NCBI GenBank assembly: GCA_030527565.1 | Contig: JAUNAO010000025.1 | Span: forward strand, 1-8,824 | From: Candidatus Saccharimonadota bacterium | GTDB lineage: Bacteria; Patescibacteriota; Saccharimonadia; Saccharimonadales; Saccharimonadaceae | Length of the DNA: 8,824 nucleotides | Reading direction: 5' to 3' | In this document: one piece after another, positions 5,415-8,824 of the stretch | How the letters are laid out: every line of letters begins with the position of its first letter | Numbering within the stretch: the stretch's first letter is position 1 | Notes under the pieces: model-generated | Database searches by the model: none | What the model was told of the DNA's origin: nothing | The model's input: the letters and a program-made list of their open reading frames with translations, nothing else | Position numbers and translations under genes: made by a program

Positions 5415-7127
5415 TCCTGGTTTAATTTGGAAATAATCGATCAAGTAGTTTGCGATGTCATCAAAGAGGAGCATAGCGTCGCTACCGGCGAGATAGGCGC
5501 CCGTATCGTTCCACATTTTCACCATAATTACATAAGATGGCATCTCCCCAGAAGCCGCGACGAAGCCAGCGTAAGAAGCGACTGTGTTTTCCATCGTCGC
5601 GTCGTAAGCGCCATCAATAATCATCTGGGCAGTACCGGATTTGCCACCGATATCATAGCCTGGGCGAGTGTAAGTATAATGGTTGTTGATTAACATATCA
5701 CGCATGGTCGCCGAGGTCTCGAAAGAGAGAATTTGTTCTTCGGTCTTCTCGGAATCCACGGGGACAATTTTACTATTCTCTAATGTACCTTTGAGGATTG
5801 ATGGTGAGCGATAATAGCCACCGTTGACGACCGCTGAAAACGCCGTTGCGGTTTGAATCATGGTGATATTCAAGTTTTGACCGAAAGTCATGTTTGCGTA
5901 AGTTGAGTTGCGGCCGTATCCTTCATTCGGATCCGGAATTGAGCTAGCAGCCTCAAGCAAACCGATTCCGGTCGCTTGCCCAAGACGGAACTTATTATAA
6001 TAGTAGTCGTAAAGTTTTTCGCGTCCAGCCTGATTAATACTTGTTGGATCGCCGCCGAGTAACCGGAGAGCCTGAATTGAGGCGGTATTAAGTGACCAGT
6101 AAAAAGCCTTTTTCATATCGATTGTGCCGTAAAGCGATGCCCTTTTCGAGGCGTTTTGGATTTTCCAACCGTCGACAGTCGTGTAATGTTCATTAAAATA
6201 AGTTGTATTAGAGTTCATGGCACCTTCGTTAATAGCGGCTGAGAATGCAAAACTCTTACAGACCGAAGCTGGCTCATACGGAACCTGAGTGACATAGTTT
6301 GTGTAGGCGGAGGCATCTTTAACATAGCCATAATTTCCTGGATCATAGTTCGGGAGATTTGCCATGGCGAGAACTTCGTTAGTTTCGGCTTCAAGAACAA
6401 GAACCGAAGCGTGAGTTGCGACAGTTTTATTGACTGTTGCCGAGGCGAGTTCCTCAACGCGTTGTTCAAGTCCACGATCAACCGATAAAACTACATCTTT
6501 CCCATCTTCGGCAGCAATTTTCACATTGTCATTGCCGATTGAAAGAGCGACGTTATTAATATCTGAGATGGTTTTGAGGAGTCCGTTCTTCCCTGCGAGA
6601 AGATGATTCATTGAACCTTCGACCCCGTATTGGCCTAAGCCGTCCGCATTAACGAAACCAAGTAACCCAGATGCCATTTTGCCTTCCGGATAAAAACGCT
6701 GGTTACTCTCCTTAAACCAGACTCCGTTAATTCCCTCTTCGGCGATTTTTGAAGCGTTGGTATGGGAAACATTTTTCGCGACTACATAATAGCGCAGCCC
6801 TTCACGCGAAAAAACCCAATCAAGATCGGCAGAGATATTATCTTTGGCATATTTATTTAACGCGTCGGTAATTTTTTCTCGATTTGTGACGGCTGGATCG
6901 ATGACGACCGAATAAACCGTTTGATTTAGAACGACCGGAACCGGCTCGCCAGCATCCATCATATAAATTTCGCCCCGCTCGGCGACGATAGTCTCGAGTA
7001 AAGTGTGAGTTTCGTCGGCGCGAGCAACCCAAGCATCATGTTCGATGATTTGAATAAAAAAAAGTCGCACCGCAATAATAGCGAATACGACTAAAACAAC
7101 TTTTTTTAGGGTTTTAATCCGCTGCAT
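5406..7127 (-). CDS. ftsI: FtsI/PBP-type class B penicillin-binding protein (septal transpeptidase)
   Basis: The 573-residue protein crosslinks peptidoglycan made by FtsW. A short cytoplasmic N-terminus and one membrane helix (about 8-28) are followed by the non-catalytic pedestal (about 45-200, with ERGEIY at 50-55 as the usual RGxI-type motif) and the transpeptidase domain (about 235-565). All three active-site motifs are present: SVCK (Ser288-Lys291) in EPASVCKSF, SLN (345-347), and KSGT (496-499) in GGKSGTAQ. No PASTA domain follows. The ATG lies 14 nt inside the end of ftsL with only a weak AGG-type site, which suggests coupling to ftsL translation. PBP2 of the elongation system is the alternative name; the dcw neighbours favour FtsI. 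The Cys in the SxxK tetrad is unusual compared with common STFK forms but leaves the catalytic Ser and Lys in place. Confidence 0.93.
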   Translation of the reverse strand: MQRIKTLKKVVLVVFAIIAVRLFFIQIIEHDAWVARADETHTLLETIVAERGEIYMMDAGEPVPVVLNQTVYSVVIDPAVTNREKITDALNKYAKDNISADLDWVFSREGLRYYVVAKNVSHTNASKIAEEGINGVWFKESNQRFYPEGKMASGLLGFVNADGLGQYGVEGSMNHLLAGKNGLLKTISDINNVALSIGNDNVKIAAEDGKDVVLSVDRGLEQRVEELASATVNKTVATHASVLVLEAETNEVLAMANLPNYDPGNYGYVKDASAYTNYVTQVPYEPASVCKSFAFSAAINEGAMNSNTTYFNEHYTTVDGWKIQNASKRASLYGTIDMKKAFYWSLNTASIQALRLLGGDPTSINQAGREKLYDYYYNKFRLGQATGIGLLEAASSIPDPNEGYGRNSTYANMTFGQNLNITMIQTATAFSAVVNGGYYRSPSILKGTLENSKIVPVDSEKTEEQILSFETSATMRDMLINNHYTYTRPGYDIGGKSGTAQMIIDGAYDATMENTVASYAGFVAASGEMPSYVIMVKMWNDTGAYLAGSDAMLLFDDIANYLIDYFQIKPGVV

Positions 7128-7458
7128 AACCTGTTACCGTAGCGTCTTCCATCACGGCCGCAACGGTGCTATTTTTCGCGGCTGCGACTGAGGTAAGGCG
7201 AGCTTTTTCGACTGCAAGATCATCCCGCCGCGCGGCAAGATCGGAGATTTCGGATTCAACGGCAGAGATTTCGTAATCAAAACTGGTTGCCTTTGTGCCC
7301 TCAGCAACATAAATCAGACCGAAAGCGAGGGTCAGCATGGAAACAATAACAATTTGAGAAATTGAGCCGAGGCTTCGTTTATTGACGCGGACGGTGTTAC
7401 GACCTCTGACAAAGCTGGAGGACGGTGCCCGACGCGTAACAAAAGTTTGATTTCTCAT
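7114..7458 (-). CDS. ftsL: FtsL-like bitopic division protein
   Basis: The 114-residue protein has a basic N-terminal cytoplasmic segment (1-31), a single membrane helix (about 33-52), and an external coiled-coil-like stretch (about 60-92) with heptad-type spacing in YEISAVESEISDLAARRDDL. A short Ala/Thr-rich tail follows. Size, topology and position between rsmH and ftsI are those of FtsL, which binds FtsQ and FtsB-like partners and helps activate FtsWI. Sequence alone is too generic to exclude another DivIC/FtsB-type protein. The start is preceded by AAGGAA (7474-7469) at rather long spacing. A 358-nt spacer with a small ORF and strong secondary structure separates it from rsmH, so it may be regulated separately. 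Its 3' end overlaps ftsI by 14 nt. Confidence 0.75.
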   Translation of the reverse strand: MRNQTFVTRRAPSSSFVRGRNTVRVNKRSLGSISQIVIVSMLTLAFGLIYVAEGTKATSFDYEISAVESEISDLAARRDDLAVEKARLTSVAAAKNSTVAAVMEDATVTGYAAD

Positions 7459-7497
7459 TTTAAAATAATTCCTTACTCTTTTTATTTTTGTTCTCTT

Positions 7498-7674
7498 GCA
7501 GTTTTTTAGTTTTCGTAGCCTGTTCGAAGTTTTGGTCTTAGTCCGGGGTGGCCTAAAAGCAGAGCTATAAGTAACTTTTAGGTTCCCCCGGGAAGGTCAT
7601 ACACTTCACACCCGACCTTACGAAAACTCTATTTTGGTGGACCAGACGGTCCATATCGCAGTTTTAAAGTTTTC
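7498..7674. repeat. Imperfect 17-nt direct repeat (15/17) bracketing the structured spacer
   Basis: GCAGTTTTTTAGTTTTC (7498-7514) and GCAGTTTTAAAGTTTTC (7658-7674) differ at two positions. Both end in AGTTTTC, and both can pair with the same GAAAACT segment at 7622-7628, which makes the two helices mutually exclusive. Confidence 0.6.
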
Positions 7675-7707
7675 TTGAAGTGGTGGGGCTACTGTGGGAG
7701 CCCCACC
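7508..7707 (-). ncRNA. Candidate structured leader or regulatory RNA between the small ORF and ftsL
   Basis: Several inverted repeats are seen on this strand. AGTTTTCGTA (7628-7619) pairs perfectly over 10 bp with TACGAAAACT (7517-7508). The enclosed region holds a small stem, AGGTC/GACCT (7618-7614/7598-7594), and a compound arm. That arm is CCTAAAAG/CTTTTAGG (7582-7575/7559-7552), perfect over 8 bp, extended outward by C/G-rich strands at 7593-7585 and 7548-7542. Together they form a three-way-junction-like fold. Upstream, TGGACC/GGTCCA (7653-7648/7643-7638) forms a tight hairpin. The segment at 7631-7622 can instead pair with 7674-7665 (10 bp, one G-U), competing with the closing helix. 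No Rfam family was recognised: it lacks the landmarks of RNase P RNA, SRP RNA and tmRNA. Transcription from the minus strand is assumed from the operon. Confidence 0.45.
7682..7707 (-). other. Perfect 9-bp GC-rich hairpin after the small ORF
   Basis: GGTGGGGCT and AGCCCCACC pair perfectly around an 8-nt loop, starting 9 nt past the small ORF stop. There is no U-run after it on either strand, so it is not a standard terminator. It could be an RNA-stability element or a pause for ribosome or polymerase. Confidence 0.55.
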
Positions 7708-7716
7708 TATTGATCC

Positions 7717-7782
7717 TTAGCGGAAGTTAACTTTGACTTTGACAGCGCGAGATTTGTTCGCGATTACGATTTGCTTTGGCAT
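7717..7782 (-). CDS. 21-residue basic microprotein or leader peptide between rsmH and ftsL
   Basis: ATG at 7782 opens 21 codons to TAA at 7719-7717. The peptide begins MPKQIVIANKSR and ends VKVKVNFR. It has four Lys and two Arg, no acidic residue, and an alternating hydrophobic/basic end (VKVKVNFR) that would suit a beta strand or nucleic-acid contact. A near-ideal AAGGAGG lies 5 nt upstream, the best ribosome site in the window. It starts 34 nt after the rsmH stop, so it is probably co-transcribed with rsmH. A strong hairpin follows the stop by 9 nt. It may be a genuine small protein or a leader peptide that couples translation to folding of the RNA ahead of ftsL. I do not recognise the family; the coding call rests on the ribosome site, spacing and composition. 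Confidence 0.6.
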   Translation of the reverse strand: MPKQIVIANKSRAVKVKVNFR

Positions 7783-7787
7783 AATTG

Positions 7788-7794
7788 CCTCCTT
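7788..7794 (-). promoter_or_regulatory. Strong Shine-Dalgarno of the 21-residue ORF
   Basis: AAGGAGG on the minus strand, 5 nt before the ATG at 7782, within an A-rich and otherwise unstructured stretch. It contrasts with the absent or weak sites before rsmH, mraY, ftsW and ftsI. Confidence 0.7.
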
Positions 7795-7816
7795 TTTGTT
7801 TTATTTTTTATTTTTA

Positions 7817-8692
7817 TCAAATCCGCTCAGCCACTCGCAGCTTTGCACTCCGACTTCGCGGGTTGATAACTAATTCCTGATTTTCCGCAACGATTGGTTT
7901 TTTTGTCAGAATTTTCAGTTCAGATTCTTCGCCGTAGCTTGAGGCTTCTTTAAAGTAATCTTTGACCAGACGATCTTCGAGACTATGGAAAGTGATTAGA
8001 CCGAGGCGTCCGTTTTTATTCAGTAGTTTTGGGAGGAGCGGGAGAGTTTTTTCAATACACCCTAGCTCGTCATTGACTACGATGCGGATCGCTTGGAAGA
8101 TTCGAGTTGCGGGATGGGTTTTAGAATATTTCGACTTCGATTTAATTAAGTCGGCTAATTCTATTGTTGTCTTAATTGGGCGGTGATGGACGATTTCTCT
8201 TGCTAAGAGTTTCGCGCGACCCGCTTTTTCTTCCCCGTATTTCGTGAAGATTTCGGCGAGTTCCCTTTCGCTCCAATGATTAACGATGTCGTCGGCGGTT
8301 AAACTCTGGCGACGATCCATCCGCATATCCAGAGGTCCGTCAGCCTTTAGAGAAAAGCCGCGGTCTTCCATGTCCAGTTGCGGAGAAGAAACCCCAAAAT
8401 CGGCAAGTATTAGATCGAAAGTTTTTCCACACTCTAAAAGCTGTAGCACCGCGCTATAAAAATCCGTGTGTTTTAAAGTCAGGCCGCGACCTTCGAACTT
8501 GTTCTCAAGATGATTGATAGCAAATTCATCGCGATCGACTAAGACCGAATCCTTATAATTCTGTGTTACATCCAAAATAGATCCGGCGTGTCCTCCATAG
8601 CCAGCCGTGAGATCAAGATAAGACTCGCCCGGCTGCGGATTCATTTCCGCCAAAACTTCGGATAATAATACTGGGATATGTAGTTTCTCCAT
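7817..8692 (-). CDS. rsmH: RsmH (MraW), 16S rRNA m4C1402 methyltransferase
   Basis: This SAM-dependent enzyme N4-methylates C1402 in the ribosomal decoding centre. The 291-residue protein carries the family landmarks in order: HIPVLLSEVL (5-14), the SAM-binding DLTAGYGGHA (27-36), Asp53 in VLVDRDEFA, LADFGVSSPQLD (96-107), RGFSLKADGPLDMRMD (111-126), HPATRIFQAIRIVVNDEL (193-210), TFHSLEDRLVK (234-244) and NPRSRSAKLRVAER (277-290). Length is slightly under the usual 300-315. It heads the cluster here; mraZ is not seen in the 132 nt upstream. There is no Shine-Dalgarno. TATAAT ends 6 nt before the ATG, so initiation on a leaderless mRNA is likely. The ATG is favoured because MEKLHIPVL is the standard opening. 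The TGA stop follows the conserved C-terminus, which supports standard stop usage. Confidence 0.97.
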   Translation of the reverse strand: MEKLHIPVLLSEVLAEMNPQPGESYLDLTAGYGGHAGSILDVTQNYKDSVLVDRDEFAINHLENKFEGRGLTLKHTDFYSAVLQLLECGKTFDLILADFGVSSPQLDMEDRGFSLKADGPLDMRMDRRQSLTADDIVNHWSERELAEIFTKYGEEKAGRAKLLAREIVHHRPIKTTIELADLIKSKSKYSKTHPATRIFQAIRIVVNDELGCIEKTLPLLPKLLNKNGRLGLITFHSLEDRLVKDYFKEASSYGEESELKILTKKPIVAENQELVINPRSRSAKLRVAERI

Positions 8693-8698
8693 ATCTTT

Positions 8699-8708
8699 AT
8701 TATACTAC
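8699..8708 (-). promoter_or_regulatory. GTAGTATAAT -10-type promoter element 6 nt before rsmH ATG
   Basis: The minus strand reads GTAGTATAAT, with perfect TATAAT at 8704-8699, then AAAGAT, then ATG. The geometry predicts a transcription start at or beside the A of ATG. The -35 region is poor. A small imperfect hairpin (GTTGAG/CTCAAAC) lies just upstream. It probably drives the cluster from rsmH. Confidence 0.6.
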
Positions 8709-8824
8709 GTTTGAGAACGCTCAACTAGAAACTTTGCGTTTTTGTTTCTGTTTGATTTTTGTTTGTTAACACAATTAATCCACCACGATTTTGACCGACG
8801 CGAAGTTAATCATATATCGCAGCC

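Noticed and set aside
7508..7707. tmRNA, RNase P RNA, SRP RNA or tRNA in the rsmH-ftsL gap
   Set aside because: None of the hallmark segments was found: no tRNA-like ends or tag pattern, no RNase P conserved regions, no SRP domain IV loop and no cloverleaf.
7682..7707. Rho-independent terminator after the small ORF
   Set aside because: The stem is strong, but no U-run follows on the minus strand and none on the plus strand.
8727..8749. AGAAAC/GTTTCT inverted repeat upstream of rsmH
   Set aside because: 6-bp A/T-rich stem with an 11-nt loop in T-rich DNA; easily chance, and no terminator tract on the minus strand.
8775..8824. Short minus-strand open frame entering from the window edge (ending INFASVKIVVD), possibly the end of an upstream gene such as mraZ
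   Set aside because: Only about 16 codons are visible and they match no family signature; too little to call.
1..8824. UGA recoded as glycine (Gracilibacteria/SR1 code)
   Set aside because: TGA ends rsmH and ftsW at sensible C-termini and no conserved glycine needs an in-frame TGA.
1..8824. CRISPR array, insertion sequence or tRNA gene
   Set aside because: No regularly spaced repeats, transposase-like frames, terminal inverted repeats or cloverleaf patterns were found on either strand.

Overview
This window most likely comes from a Candidate Phyla Radiation (Patescibacteria) genome, probably Saccharibacteria (TM7). Four things point there: a conjugation-type TraG/VirD4-like ATPase ending in a Lys-rich tail, a very compact division and cell-wall (dcw) cluster with short, divergent FtsL and FtsQ-like proteins, the style of the MurG and PBP sequences, and the use of TGA as a true stop (rsmH, ftsW), which argues against the UGA=Gly lineages. 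The assignment rests on protein character alone; no search was run.

Layout. Positions 1-900 (+) hold the 3' end of a type IV secretion/coupling-type ATPase gene. Positions 901-1420 are a convergent intergenic region with several hairpins, one possible 42-codon ORF and no convincing larger gene. From 8692 down to 1421 everything lies on the minus strand as one dcw-type cluster, in transcription order: rsmH, a 21-residue small ORF, a roughly 200-nt structured spacer, ftsL-like, ftsI (class B PBP), mraY, ftsW, murG, ftsQ-like. Junctions from ftsL onward are tight or overlapping: 14-nt overlap, 7-nt gap, 3-nt gap, 68-nt overlap, 1-nt overlap.

How the genes work together. MraY makes lipid I and MurG turns it into lipid II. 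FtsW (SEDS glycosyltransferase) and FtsI (transpeptidase) polymerise and crosslink septal peptidoglycan. The FtsL-like and FtsQ-like bitopic proteins would scaffold or activate FtsWI. RsmH modifies the ribosomal decoding site and is a usual dcw member. The murC-F, ddl, ftsA and ftsZ genes are not in this window.

Most interesting parts. The rsmH-ftsL gap carries a microprotein ORF with an excellent Shine-Dalgarno, followed by inverted repeats that can form two mutually exclusive 10-bp helices, like a riboswitch or attenuator. The rsmH and mraY starts share an identical GTAGTATAAT element exactly 6 nt before ATG, suggesting leaderless transcripts. The reading frame after the stop of the ATPase gene stays open and protein-like for another 60 codons.
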